A DNA stretch of 64,000 nt, taken from contig NZ_MCAS01000013.1 in NCBI RefSeq assembly GCF_003610895.1, forward strand, positions 92,297 to 156,296, written 5' to 3'. The DNA is from Paraburkholderia fungorum. Lineage in GTDB: Bacteria > Pseudomonadota > Gammaproteobacteria > Burkholderiales > Burkholderiaceae. The number at the start of each line of letters is the position of its first letter. Position 1 is the stretch's first letter. The notes beneath the pieces were generated by a model. The model did not search any database. It saw nothing but the letters and a program-made list of their open reading frames with translations, and had not been told where the DNA came from. Shown here piece by piece: positions 43,556 to 52,608 of this stretch. Both the position numbers and the translations under genes were made by a program.

Positions 43556-44200
43556 TCAGCCGCCCTCTTTCATCTGCTTCAGAATCTTGTAGACGGTGGC
43601 GCGCCCCATTGTCAGCACGGCCGCCACATAGTTTGCGGAACTGCGGCCGCGAAATGCGCCCTGCGCATGCAGCGCCTCGACGATTTCCCGCTTGTGTTCG
43701 CGCGTGAGGGCATTGACGCCGATTTGCCGCTCGCGCAGCCAGGTGTGCAGAAACGTGTTGATGCGGTCCTGCCAGTCGTCGCGAAACAGCTCCTCCGCGG
43801 GCGCTGCCGTCAGATTGCCGCCTTTGATGAAGAGATCCAACGTGGCGCGCACGTCTTCGAACACCGCGATGTTGAAGTTGACGCATAGCATGCCGGCCGG
43901 CTTGCCGTCGTCGTCAAACAGGATGTTGCTCACGCAGCGCATGCGGCGGCCGTCCCAGTTCAACTTCTCGTACGGTCCGATGGTTCGGCCACGTGCCGCA
44001 TAGTGGACCTCGTCGAGCACCGAAGGGCCACCAACTTCAAGCTTCGACAGGTTATTGACGAGATACACGATGGTCTGATCGCGCAGGTCGTGAATCACGA
44101 CTTCGGCGCACGGATAAAACAGCGCCGCGATACCGTCTGCGATGGATGCATAGCGCTCCAGCAGCAGATCTTTCACAGGGGAGACGGTTGTCTTGCGCAT
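43556..44200 (-). CDS. YheO/DauR-like PAS-HTH transcriptional regulator
   Basis: A 214-residue regulator with an N-terminal PAS-like YheO domain (ADGIAALFYPCAEVVIHDLR, then IVYLVNNLSKLEVGGPSVLD) and a C-terminal HTH_22 domain (REHKREIVEALHAQGAFRGR, SSANYVAAVLTMGRATVYKI). DauR of Pseudomonas controls D-arginine catabolism; other members control varied amino-acid pathways. ATG 44200 matches the family start (MRKTTVSPVKD). Convergent with the OsmC gene. Target unknown. Confidence 0.85.
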   Translation of the reverse strand: MRKTTVSPVKDLLLERYASIADGIAALFYPCAEVVIHDLRDQTIVYLVNNLSKLEVGGPSVLDEVHYAARGRTIGPYEKLNWDGRRMRCVSNILFDDDGKPAGMLCVNFNIAVFEDVRATLDLFIKGGNLTAAPAEELFRDDWQDRINTFLHTWLRERQIGVNALTREHKREIVEALHAQGAFRGRSSANYVAAVLTMGRATVYKILKQMKEGG

Positions 44201-44549
44201 TGAGAAATCGCAGTGTTCGAAGAATGCGGCGGCGCCTCTGCTCCGATGAGCGAGGCCGAGCGCCGAAGTTATGGCCGGCAGACACGGCAAGCACACCGCT
44301 GCCGGATGGCGAGGCTCTGTAACGCGCCATTGTAACGACCCCAAACGGCGGCGGCGACCACGCCGGCAAGAGGGCAGCACCGTGGCTGTTTTATTGCGGG
44401 GCCGCATCGCGCGCCGCGCTTTGATGGGCGCTCAAGCGCGTGATGCCCGCACGCTCCAGTTGTTGCATCCGCACCGAACGATTTTTGTCCGCGTGGCCAG
44501 CGCTTTTTTTTCGTGCGATAAAAGAATCCACTCTTTCACGGAGCAACAG

Positions 44550-44768
44550 ATGGCCACGCTCGAAGCGTTTCGTGCCGTGCTCGACGACGACGGCACGCCG
44601 GAAATCATCCGCAACCACATCATCGATTCCTTGCAATACACGCTGCGCAATCACGGGCAGATTTTTACGTCGAAGGAAGTCGAATGGCTGGCCGGCTGGG
44701 ACGACGCGCGCATTCCACTCGCGGCTTCACGCGAGTTGCAAAAGCGCGTTGCCGAAACCACCCGCTGA
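44550..44768 (+). CDS. Small conserved hypothetical protein
   Basis: A 72-residue soluble protein, MATLEAFRAVLDDDGTPEII then RNHIIDSLQYTLRNHGQIFT. It is predicted all-helical with no cysteine or signal. GGAG lies six bases before ATG 44550. A longer frame upstream (to 44271) has no coding character. It looks like a lineage-specific Burkholderiaceae protein, but I cannot name a family. Confidence 0.6.
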   Translation: MATLEAFRAVLDDDGTPEIIRNHIIDSLQYTLRNHGQIFTSKEVEWLAGWDDARIPLAASRELQKRVAETTR

Positions 44769-45335
44769 CGGCCGCCCCACCTTCGCCGTCACGGCACGGC
44801 CTCAAGCACGGCGCGCCGGACCTTGCGCCGCGCGCCGTCCGCGGTAAGCTTTTTCCGCTCAACACCCCGCCGGCTGGGCGGTTTGCCCGCGCGCGGAACT
44901 TTTCACTATCCAATTAGCCCCATTTAGTGCATCATATTGGAATAGCTGTATTCCGCATCCGCGCTATTGGCAACACAAGGCAACACACGCGGCAGTATCA
45001 AGCACAGTTTCAATTGGTGCCTGCGCACCACCCCCGACTGTTCGACCGCCGCCCGTCGGCGATCCCGTCACTCCGGCAATGCGCCGCCTGCATTCGCCGT
45101 CGCGAGTTGTGCAGCTGAGTGATTCAGCTTTTACGCGCCCGATGTCTGCGCGACATCAGCGTGTTTCTTCTCCATCGAATCCGCGATTTTGCGCGGCCGC
45201 GCTCATGCCCTTGCCATCGGGCCTGTGCCAACCTTTTTCCATGGCGGCGCGCCCCAGGGTGCTGCGCTGCCGGGTCCGTCGTGCCGCGCGTAACACGCGT
45301 GACACGGGGGCCACGTAATACAGGACATGTGCTTC
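44769..45335. other. Gene-free stretch
   Basis: About 570 bp between two small plus-strand genes. The AT-rich part at 44905-44960 may hold the promoter of the next gene and includes GGAATA-GCTG-TATTCC (44939-44954). No reliable gene or terminator seen. Confidence 0.4.
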
Positions 45336-45617
45336 ATGAATTCAGCTGTCAAGACGTACAAGGGTTACGAAATTCACCCGCTCGTCTATCCGCGCCGCCC
45401 GGCGGACGGTCAAACGGGCCGCAATCCGGACGCAGGCTACGACGCGTCGGTACGCATCTGCCGGGTGGGCGCCAATCCGGCAGCCGACGGGCGTGTGTTC
45501 CGTCTGCAGTATCTGTTTCCGTTCGACGGCACTGGCAAGGCGCGCATTGCGTGCATGGCCCATGCCGAGCAATTGATCGACGGCCGCGTAGACGGCCAGT
45601 CCGTCGCTGATCTTTGA
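45336..45617 (+). CDS. Small hypothetical protein
   Basis: A 93-residue soluble protein beginning MNSAVKTYKGYEIHPLVYPR. Visible parts are AGYDASVRICRVG, RVFRLQYLFPFDGTGKARIA and a C-terminal helix with the conserved end HAEQLIDGRVDGQSVADL. It has an alpha/beta look, as in small DUF6566-like proteins, but I am not certain of the family. ATG 45336 chosen over ATG 45327 for AGGA spacing. Confidence 0.55.
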   Translation: MNSAVKTYKGYEIHPLVYPRRPADGQTGRNPDAGYDASVRICRVGANPAADGRVFRLQYLFPFDGTGKARIACMAHAEQLIDGRVDGQSVADL

Positions 45618-45752
45618 GCGGTACTATCAGCACATCCGCTGTTACCGCAGCACAGTTGGCCTGAAAGCAAACTGTTAACCGTATCCAATGTTGCGCCAGG
45701 CGGCCTGGCTGCGCGGCCAACATCCACTTATCCCATCGACCAGGAGTTATGC

Positions 45753-46025
45753 ATGGCGAAAGAAGAACTGCTTGAACTTGACGGTATCGTCGACGAAGTA
45801 CTTCCGGATAGTCGTTACCGCGTGACGCTCGACAACGGCGTCGTGGTTGGCGCTTACGCATCCGGACGCATGCGCAAGAATCACATCCGTATTCTCGCGG
45901 GCGACCGCGTGACGCTGGAACTGTCGGTTTACGATCTGACCAAAGGCCGGATCAACTTCCGTCACAAAGACGAGCGCGCCACCGGTGGCGGCGGCGCACG
46001 CAATACGCAATTCCGTCGCCGTTAA
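45753..46025 (+). CDS. infA: Translation initiation factor IF-1 (paralogue)
   Basis: A 90-residue S1-like OB-fold protein. MAKEELLELDGIVDEVLPDS, then YRVTLDNGVVVGAYASGRMR and KNHIRILAGDRVTLELSVYD are standard IF-1 sequence. The C-terminus after GRINFRHKDER is extended with ATGGGGARNTQFRRR, unlike the canonical 72-residue protein. Burkholderiaceae carry more than one infA. This one is standalone, not in the ribosomal protein operon. AGGAG is near ATG 45753. Confidence 0.92.
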   Translation: MAKEELLELDGIVDEVLPDSRYRVTLDNGVVVGAYASGRMRKNHIRILAGDRVTLELSVYDLTKGRINFRHKDERATGGGGARNTQFRRR

Positions 46026-46109
46026 GGCTGTGGCGGCACGCTGACCGCTCATCGGCTCGGTATCGACTTGCTTCGTGATCGGTCAACGCGCGGCCAACTG
46101 TTGTTGTCG

Positions 46110-46153
46110 GGTAGTTGGCTGGTGGTTGCCCGGTAGTTGCCTGGTGGTTACCC
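46110..46153. repeat. Two 22-bp tandem repeats
   Basis: Units 46110-46131 and 46132-46153 differ at two positions and share GGTAGTTG and CTGGTGGTT. They lie between the IF-1 gene and the GntR gene, with no sign of gene content. Confidence 0.7.
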
Positions 46154-46258
46154 AGCTATTCGCGAAGCCTTTCGCGCGCCCCCTCCGGCTTGACTCGTTG
46201 ACTCGAGCCTGAGCGGCGCGCTTCGGTGTCGCACGAACGCCCCCCTCTCTACGCTTTT

Positions 46259-47002
46259 CTAAGCCCCGAACACCGCACCGAGATCTTCTCCTGCGGCGCT
46301 CCTGCGCACCTGTTCGACCACCCGCTCCTCCAGTTCCGACAAATGCTCGCGCATTGCCGCGAGTGCCGCATGCAGATCGCCCGCATCCAGCGCTTCGATA
46401 ATCTGCATGTGCTCGTCCGCGGAACAGGTCGACCCTTTCGACGGGTCGAACAGTGCCTTGTACAACTCTGTCTTCGCGACAAGCTGCCCAACCAGGCCGA
46501 GTAATTCAGTACCGCCCGCAAGTTCCGTCAACAGCACATGAAACTGGCCCGCGAGCCGCACGGATTCTTCAATCGCGCCGGCGCGTGACGCCTTCTCCTC
46601 GCCTCGCACATGGGCGCGCAGGCGGCGCTTGTGAGCCGCACTCAGACTTCCGCATAAAGCCGCGACAATGCCTGCCTCGACAATCTGGCGGGCGCGATAC
46701 ACCTGACGAATGTCTTCTTCCGAAGGCGACGGTACGAACGCGCCGCGATTCGCCTCGAGCACCAGCTTGCCCTCGAAACCCAGCCGCGCGAGCACCTTGC
46801 GCAATGCGCCACGTGTGCAACCGAACGCGGCGGCGAGATCGCGCTCGACCAGTTGGGCGCCGGGCCGCAAACGACCCTGCAGCAACGCCGCGGTAATCGA
46901 CGCGTAAATACGCTCTTCGATCGTGATCGAGTCGTCTTCGATCCCCGCGGGAGAAGGCGTTTCTGTGCCGGCAGACGATGTGCTTCGGGAACGTTGGGCC
47001 AT
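46259..47002 (-). CDS. GntR-family (FCD/FadR-type) transcriptional regulator
   Basis: A 247-residue regulator: winged HTH at about 30-95 (LLQGRLRPGAQLVERDLAAA, FGCTRGALRKVLARLGFEGK) and a C-terminal FCD ligand domain (RQIVEAGIVAALCG, GQFHVLLTELAGGTELLGLV, ADEHMQIIEALDAGDLHAAL). The FCD metal-binding Asp/His pattern is present. ATG 47002 (MAQRSRSTSS) was chosen; the longer frame has no family match. It is divergent from the CynX-type MFS gene. Palindromes at 47116-47150 between the two are the likely operator. Confidence 0.88.
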   Translation of the reverse strand: MAQRSRSTSSAGTETPSPAGIEDDSITIEERIYASITAALLQGRLRPGAQLVERDLAAAFGCTRGALRKVLARLGFEGKLVLEANRGAFVPSPSEEDIRQVYRARQIVEAGIVAALCGSLSAAHKRRLRAHVRGEEKASRAGAIEESVRLAGQFHVLLTELAGGTELLGLVGQLVAKTELYKALFDPSKGSTCSADEHMQIIEALDAGDLHAALAAMREHLSELEERVVEQVRRSAAGEDLGAVFGA

Positions 47003-47115
47003 GAATTCAGTGACAGCAATAGCGTGATATCGCCCGGCATTGTAGCGACGGTGTACCGCCTGCGCCACGTGTTCATGACGCGGCTACGCGGCGGCCTATA
47101 CTGGGCATCACAAAA

Positions 47116-47150
47116 AAATGGTTAACCATTTAATGGTAACATTGTTGACC
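47116..47150. promoter_or_regulatory. Palindromic operator between gntR and MFS gene
   Basis: A perfect 16-bp palindrome AAATGGTTAACCATTT (47116-47131) is followed at once by an imperfect dyad TGGTAAC-ATT-GTTGACCA (47134-47150). TGGTnnACCA-like sites are common FadR/GntR targets. The AT-rich tract may also supply promoter elements. Confidence 0.7.
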
Positions 47151-47220
47151 AAATTGAAATTCGAACGGATTTCCCCCGTTTCGTTCGATGTGCATTTCCA
47201 GCCACGCCACCAGGTCCATC

Positions 47221-48459
47221 GTGAATTCTCACTCCAGCGCCACGCCAGCCCGCACCGACGCCAGCCATGCATCCCACGCGCTAACGTGGCGCGACGCCTT
47301 ATGGCTGGGTGTGATCGTGGTGATCGGCATTAACTTGCGCCCGTTGCTGACGTCGATCAGCCCATTGATGACGACCATCCGCACGGCAACTGGCCTGAGC
47401 TTCTACGGCGCCTCACTGCTGACAAGCTTGCCGGTTCTCGCAATGGGCATCGGCGCATTCGGCGCCGGCGCGTTGACCCGCACGATCGGCGAGACGCGCG
47501 GCGTCGCGCTCGGTTTGCTGGCAATCGCGCTGGCTTGTGGCGCGCGCTGGACGACTGCAAGCGGCGCCGCCTTGCTGTTGAGCGCGGCACTCGCGGGGGT
47601 CGGCGTCGCGGCGATTCAGGCTCTGCTGCCCGCCGTCATGAAGCAGCGCTTCCATACACGGGTGCCGTTGGCGATGGGGGTCTTCTCGGCATCGATCATG
47701 GGCGGCGGCGGACTGGGGGCACGTTTGAGTCCATGGGTCAGCAATGCGTTCGGATCGTGGCACGCGGGGCTCGCAGTGTGGGCCATTCCTGCGTTGATTG
47801 CATTGCTCTGCTGGCTGGCTTTGAATCTCCAGCCTTCTTCGGGCGCCACGGCACAGCCCGTTGGTGCGAACCCCGTGACGCTTCCTCTGTGGCGCAAGCG
47901 GCGTGCGTGGACGCTTGGCCTCTACTTCGGAATCGTCAACGGCGGCTACACGACGCTCGTCGCATGGCTACCCGCGTTTTATCAGCAACGTGGCGTGAGT
48001 GTCACGGATAGCGGCTCGCTGCTTGCAAGCATGACAGTGTTTCAGGCCGCGGCGGCTTTACTGCTTCCGCTAGCCGCTGCGCCATTCCGGGATCGGCGGC
48101 CATGGCTGGTTCTGGGCTTGTCCGCCCAATTCGCCGGCTTGCTTGGGTTGATCCTGTGGCCCGACGTGGCGCCTCTCGCCTGGGTCGGCATTGCCGGCGC
48201 CGGACTTGGTGGAACGTTCTCATTGACCCTCGTCACCGCCATGGATCATTCGGCCGATCACCGCGTCGCCGGGAAACTGGTTGCGTTTACCCAGGGGGTC
48301 GGGTTTATCGTGGCCGCCATCGCGCCCGTTTTTGCCGGACTCGTTCGTGGCTGGAGCGGCGGATTTGGCGCTGCATGGATCATGCTGGCCGTTAGCGTGG
48401 CCGCCATGATTGCAGTCAGCTGCGTGTTTTCGCCCCGCAGTTACGCGCGGTGGCTTTGA
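47221..48459 (+). CDS. CynX/NimT-family MFS transporter
   Basis: A 412-residue 12-TM transporter of the cyanate/2-nitroimidazole group. Early motifs are INLRPLLTSISPLMTTIRTA, and the loop motif appears as GAGALTRTIGETRGVALGLL. Mid-chain has AIQALLPAVMKQRFHTRVPL and MGVFSASIMGGGGLGARLSP, and GLYFGIVNGGYTTLVAWLPA lies after the central loop. The family name does not fix the substrate. GTG 47221 has AGG six bases upstream; ATG 47188 lacks a ribosome site. Controlled probably by the divergent GntR protein. Confidence 0.88.
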   Translation: MNSHSSATPARTDASHASHALTWRDALWLGVIVVIGINLRPLLTSISPLMTTIRTATGLSFYGASLLTSLPVLAMGIGAFGAGALTRTIGETRGVALGLLAIALACGARWTTASGAALLLSAALAGVGVAAIQALLPAVMKQRFHTRVPLAMGVFSASIMGGGGLGARLSPWVSNAFGSWHAGLAVWAIPALIALLCWLALNLQPSSGATAQPVGANPVTLPLWRKRRAWTLGLYFGIVNGGYTTLVAWLPAFYQQRGVSVTDSGSLLASMTVFQAAAALLLPLAAAPFRDRRPWLVLGLSAQFAGLLGLILWPDVAPLAWVGIAGAGLGGTFSLTLVTAMDHSADHRVAGKLVAFTQGVGFIVAAIAPVFAGLVRGWSGGFGAAWIMLAVSVAAMIAVSCVFSPRSYARWL

Positions 48460-48914
48460 TTGGCGCCCGCTTTCCCTTCCGCTACGGTGCCCGGCCGAGC
48501 GTAGCTCCCTCAGCCTGATCGGCTGGGTCGATCCGTGACCGCTAGCCTGCGTGACTTGCGCGAGCGCGCAGTTAAGCCGCGCCAGCGGTCTGACGCGCAA
48601 GGCAAACTTTCCGACGAACAAGCAGAGAAGCCTGATAGTTTATATCGTTCAGGCTATTTATTATCTTGTTCACGCTATTCGATCAGCGCAACTACAAGAA
48701 TCCAGAGAGCTGACTGACGAAGTCGGAAGGTCACGCCCAGCACACTGAGCCTTCCGCATCGATTAGTTAGGAATCTAAAACAGTCGAAACATACCCGGCG
48801 CCCAATGAGCGAAGCGTGGCGCAATGGCTCGTGGGTCCGGCTTATGTCCGCAGTACGACTATTCCACAAAAACAGGGGCAATCATTTCTATATGTCGTAC
48901 GAGGTAGAAAAGAG
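48460..48914. other. Gene-free stretch before the subtilase gene
   Basis: 455 bp with lower GC and no convincing gene. It has AT-rich segments at 48630-48700 that could be promoter DNA. The subtilase frame stays open back to 48816, but that part lacks family character. Confidence 0.4.
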
Positions 48915-51065
48915 ATGCACAAAGAGAGACGCGAGGGCGAGCGGAACGGCTCCCTCGCCGCCACAACAGATATCGGCGCACTGTGGTCAAGCACCAAGAC
49001 GCGCCGTTCACTTACCGGTGCGGCCTGCATAGCCTTTTCGTTGGCGCTCACAGCGTGTGGCGGCAACAGCGGCAGCGATACGGTCGCCGCCACGGCAACA
49101 CCGACGCTGGAGAAAACAGCGGCATTGGCAGCGGCATCCCGCAGTGTTCCGCTGAGTATGTCGCTGAAAATGAACACGAGCGGTTTGTCATCGGACGCGT
49201 CCAACGACCGCTTCATCATCAAATATAAAACCGCCACCGCCGAAGGCAGATCGGCCTCGGCGGTTCAGTCGAAACTGGACCGGCTGGCAGGTGCATTTCC
49301 CGCGAGGGCACGCCATTTACGCCGCATGGGTATCGGCTCCGATGTGGTCACGACCGAGAGAAAACTGAACGGCAACGATGCCCGATCGTTCATGCGCGCC
49401 GTTGCCGCCGACCCGAACGTCGAATACATCGAAGCCGACACGGAAATGTCCGCGACGATGGTCCCGAACGATCCGGAGTACGGCAAGCAATGGGGCATGA
49501 CTTCCAACCAGAAGCCCGGCGTCACGACAGCGGGCATACGGCCGGAAGGTGCATGGGACATGGCAAACGGCGCCGGCTCCGTAATCGCCGTGGTGGACAA
49601 CGGCGTCACCAGTCACAGCGATCTGAACGCCAACCTCCTGCCCGGCTACGATTTCACCGCGAACAACCGCGGCGGCAACGGCACCAATCCCGGCATCACG
49701 ACGGAGACATGTCCAGTCCAGTGGCACGGCACACACGTAGCGGGGATCGCGGCTGCGCTGACCAACAACGGCAATGGCATAGCCGGCGTCGCGCCCGCTG
49801 CAAAAATCGTCCCGGTGCGGGTTCTGAATGCGTGCGGAATAGGCTATACCTCCGACATCACTGACGGCATTGTGTGGGCGGCCGGCGGGAGTGTTGCCGG
49901 CGTCCCGGGCAACGCCCATCCCGCGAAGGTGATCAATGTGAGTCTGGGCGGCGGTGGCGAGTGCGGCACGACGTTTCAGAACGCCATCGACTACGCCGCC
50001 AGCCGAGGCGCGGTAGTCGTCGCGGCAGCCGGCAACAATAGTTTCAGCGCGACGAAATTCTCGCCGGCGAACTGCCGCAACGTGATCAGCGTCGGGGCCT
50101 CCAACCGACCCGGCTTAAGGTACGTCGAATCGAACTTCGGGCCGGCAGTCGATCTTGCCGCGCCCGGCGACTCGATCTGGTCCACGTACAACAACGGGAC
50201 CGCCGCCCCAGGCACCGAAAGCTATGGATACAGTTCCGGCACGTCGATGGCGGCGCCGATGGTGAGCGGGGTTGTCGCGCTTGTCCAGTCGGTCGCGCCA
50301 ACACCTCTAAGTCCTGCGGAAATACGGACCCTGCTCACACAGAACGTGCAAGCATTTCCCAACGGCAAGCCGGACCAACCGATCGGCATGGGTATTCTCG
50401 ATGCGACCGCGGCCGTCATGGCGGCCAGGTCCGGGAAGATTCCAGCGGCGGCGAATTTCACGTGCTCACAGAGCGACCAGCTCATGCATGTGTCATGTAC
50501 GGATCTGTCCACCGCCAGAGGCGCGCCGATCAGGTCATGGGCGTGGAATTTCGGCAAGGGTGAGGCTGATACGGTTTCCACGCGATCCGTTAACCCGGAG
50601 ATCGACTTCGATCAGCCCGGCACATACGAAATCACGCTGGCAGTGACCGACAGCACCGGCGCCGTGAGCAGGTTGACGCGGCGTTTCGACGTTGCCCCGA
50701 TGCTCGTCGCGGATATCAGCGACAACGACTACGGCATCAGATTTCCGCTCCAGGCTTTGGACAAGCTGTATTTCTCGGTGACGGTTCCGCCAGGCGCGAG
50801 AAGCCTGCGGGTTCCGGTGGGGCTAAAGAGTGTCACGTTCAACCTCCTGCCCGCAGCAGCAGGAGACGTCGCGACGCTTTACGGTAAGCAATTTACGGCA
50901 TCCATGACAAATCCGGACTGCACGTCCGTCATGTCGGGAGGCCAACCCGCCACCTGCACATTCCCCGGCCCTGTGCCACCGGGAACGTATTACGTCATGG
51001 TGACGACCGCCAAGCCAATCAGCGACGTCCGTATTCAGGCTGTTTCCAGCTACTACGGTCTATAA
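48915..51065 (+). CDS. Lipoprotein S8 (subtilisin-like) serine protease with PKD and C-terminal domains
   Basis: A 716-residue exported protease. The N-terminus has a lipobox (FSLALTAC, Cys near residue 48) followed by GGNSGS, so it is probably anchored to a membrane. An I9-like propeptide (DRFIIKYKTATAEGRSASAV, DPNVEYIEAD) precedes the S8 domain. The triad is VIAVVDNGV (Asp), WHGTHVAGIA (His) and SSGTSMAAPMVSG (Ser). A PKD-like domain (PIRSWAWNFGKG, PGTYEITLAVTDSTG) and a PPC-type tail follow. It resembles the MprA serine protease of Burkholderia. The TPR gene follows after 76 bp. Confidence 0.9.
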   Translation: MHKERREGERNGSLAATTDIGALWSSTKTRRSLTGAACIAFSLALTACGGNSGSDTVAATATPTLEKTAALAAASRSVPLSMSLKMNTSGLSSDASNDRFIIKYKTATAEGRSASAVQSKLDRLAGAFPARARHLRRMGIGSDVVTTERKLNGNDARSFMRAVAADPNVEYIEADTEMSATMVPNDPEYGKQWGMTSNQKPGVTTAGIRPEGAWDMANGAGSVIAVVDNGVTSHSDLNANLLPGYDFTANNRGGNGTNPGITTETCPVQWHGTHVAGIAAALTNNGNGIAGVAPAAKIVPVRVLNACGIGYTSDITDGIVWAAGGSVAGVPGNAHPAKVINVSLGGGGECGTTFQNAIDYAASRGAVVVAAAGNNSFSATKFSPANCRNVISVGASNRPGLRYVESNFGPAVDLAAPGDSIWSTYNNGTAAPGTESYGYSSGTSMAAPMVSGVVALVQSVAPTPLSPAEIRTLLTQNVQAFPNGKPDQPIGMGILDATAAVMAARSGKIPAAANFTCSQSDQLMHVSCTDLSTARGAPIRSWAWNFGKGEADTVSTRSVNPEIDFDQPGTYEITLAVTDSTGAVSRLTRRFDVAPMLVADISDNDYGIRFPLQALDKLYFSVTVPPGARSLRVPVGLKSVTFNLLPAAAGDVATLYGKQFTASMTNPDCTSVMSGGQPATCTFPGPVPPGTYYVMVTTAKPISDVRIQAVSSYYGL

Positions 51066-51141
51066 GACATCCGCGCACGCATAACGCCCCTGTACTGCAA
51101 CGATGTGCAGGGGCGCACTTCCTACGATCCAGGGGCATACG

Positions 51142-52527
51142 ATGAATGACAATGACACCACCGTCGACATTCCCGTCGCATGTGAAGACCCGGTGCAAGA
51201 CGCGCTCGAACGGGTGGCCGCGCTTGCAGGCACCAATCGCACTCGCGAACTCGCCGAGACTATCAAGCAGACAAGAACCCGCTTTGCCGGCGATGTCGGC
51301 GCACTAAGGTCGCTCGCCTACGTGTTGAACACCCACGACCGTTTCAGCGACGCGCTCAGTGTGGCGAGGCAAGGACTCGCCCTCCGTCCGCACCACCCTC
51401 TCCTGCATCACAACGCGGCGCGCGCACTCAGCATCCAGGGCCGGCTTGACGAGAGTCGCCCGCACAGCATGGAAGCGGCACGGCTCCTGCCAGACAACCC
51501 TTATCTGCAGTTTCATCTGGCGGGCGTGCAGTTGAGTCTTGGCGAATTTGCAGACGGCTGGAAGCGATATCGCTGGTTCTATGCACTCCCCGGCCAGGCA
51601 GAAGAACACGTTCGACCACGCTTTCCGGAGTGGAACGGTGAATCTGTCGAGGGACGCCAGTTCCTGCTGGTTGGCGAACAGGGACACGGCGACGAGATCC
51701 AGTTCCTCCGCTGCGCCGAGTGGCTGCATCGGCAAGGCGCAACGGTCGATGTGCTGGTTAGCCGCCCGATCGCGCAACTGGCCGCCTCCATGAAAAGCGT
51801 GAGGACCGTATTCGTTACGTTGCCACCCGGTCCTTACGACTACTGGTGCTACATGCTAAGGATGCCGGAACATATGAAGCTGGATTTGTCGATGCTTCCG
51901 ATTGCAATGCCGTATCTCGCGGCGGCACCAGAAAAGGTGCGGCGCTGGCGAGACCGGCTCGAAACGGCGTCACGCAGCGGGACGCCCGTACAGAACAAAC
52001 GCGTCGGCATCGTCTGGGCAGGCAATCCTGGTCACGCTCTCGATCGCTTCAGATCGATTCGGCTCGACGCGTTAAAACCCCTCTTTGCGCCCGGCGGGAT
52101 GACCTGGTATGCACTACAGAAAGGCCCTCGCGAGAATGAGAGCCAGGTCCTCGCACGCGAATACGACGTGCACACGCTTGGGCCCGCCATTGACGACTTC
52201 ACCGACACGCTGGCAATACTGCAAACGCTCGATCTTCTGATCACCGTCGACACCTCGGTCGCCCACCTTGCCGGCGCGGCCGGGCTCCCCGTTTGGGTAC
52301 TGATACCCGCCTACTCCGAGTGGCGATGGTTGCGCAACCGAACCGATAGCCCGTGGTATCCGTCAATGCGGCTGTTCCGGCAACGGAAACTGGGCGAGTG
52401 GGGTCCTGTCATCGAAGAAGTGCGGGCTGAACTGCAGTTGTGGCGAGACGCCCCGCTTCGGTGCACATCTCGCGCATGCACCGCACAAGTGCAACCTCCG
52501 TTGCCCACGCCGTTCATAAGCCTGTGA
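51142..52527 (+). CDS. TPR-containing glycosyltransferase-like protein
   Basis: A 461-residue protein: about residues 50-150 contain TPR-like helices (ALSVARQGLALRPHHPLLHH, NAARALSIQGRLDESRPHSM), and the second half resembles heptosyl/O-GlcNAc-type transferases (GT41/GT9). FLLVGEQGHGDEIQFLRCAE, VGIVWAGNPGHALDRFRSIR, and near the end DLLITVDTSVAHLAGAAGLP and VWVLIPAYSEWRWL are typical. AGGGG precedes the ATG. Probably co-transcribed with the subtilase and perhaps modifying a surface protein; target unknown. Confidence 0.82.
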   Translation: MNDNDTTVDIPVACEDPVQDALERVAALAGTNRTRELAETIKQTRTRFAGDVGALRSLAYVLNTHDRFSDALSVARQGLALRPHHPLLHHNAARALSIQGRLDESRPHSMEAARLLPDNPYLQFHLAGVQLSLGEFADGWKRYRWFYALPGQAEEHVRPRFPEWNGESVEGRQFLLVGEQGHGDEIQFLRCAEWLHRQGATVDVLVSRPIAQLAASMKSVRTVFVTLPPGPYDYWCYMLRMPEHMKLDLSMLPIAMPYLAAAPEKVRRWRDRLETASRSGTPVQNKRVGIVWAGNPGHALDRFRSIRLDALKPLFAPGGMTWYALQKGPRENESQVLAREYDVHTLGPAIDDFTDTLAILQTLDLLITVDTSVAHLAGAAGLPVWVLIPAYSEWRWLRNRTDSPWYPSMRLFRQRKLGEWGPVIEEVRAELQLWRDAPLRCTSRACTAQVQPPLPTPFISL

Positions 52528-52608
52528 TTGCGCTACCTTCACTGCAATCACGTCGCACTGGCATGCACGTTGCTTTAGCAGTAGTCAGCCGTCGACAAAC
52601 CCCACTCC

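Noticed and set aside
44939..44954. GGAATA-GCTG-TATTCC dyad
   Set aside because: Short arms in an AT-rich gap with no nearby regulator; could be chance, so not called an operator.
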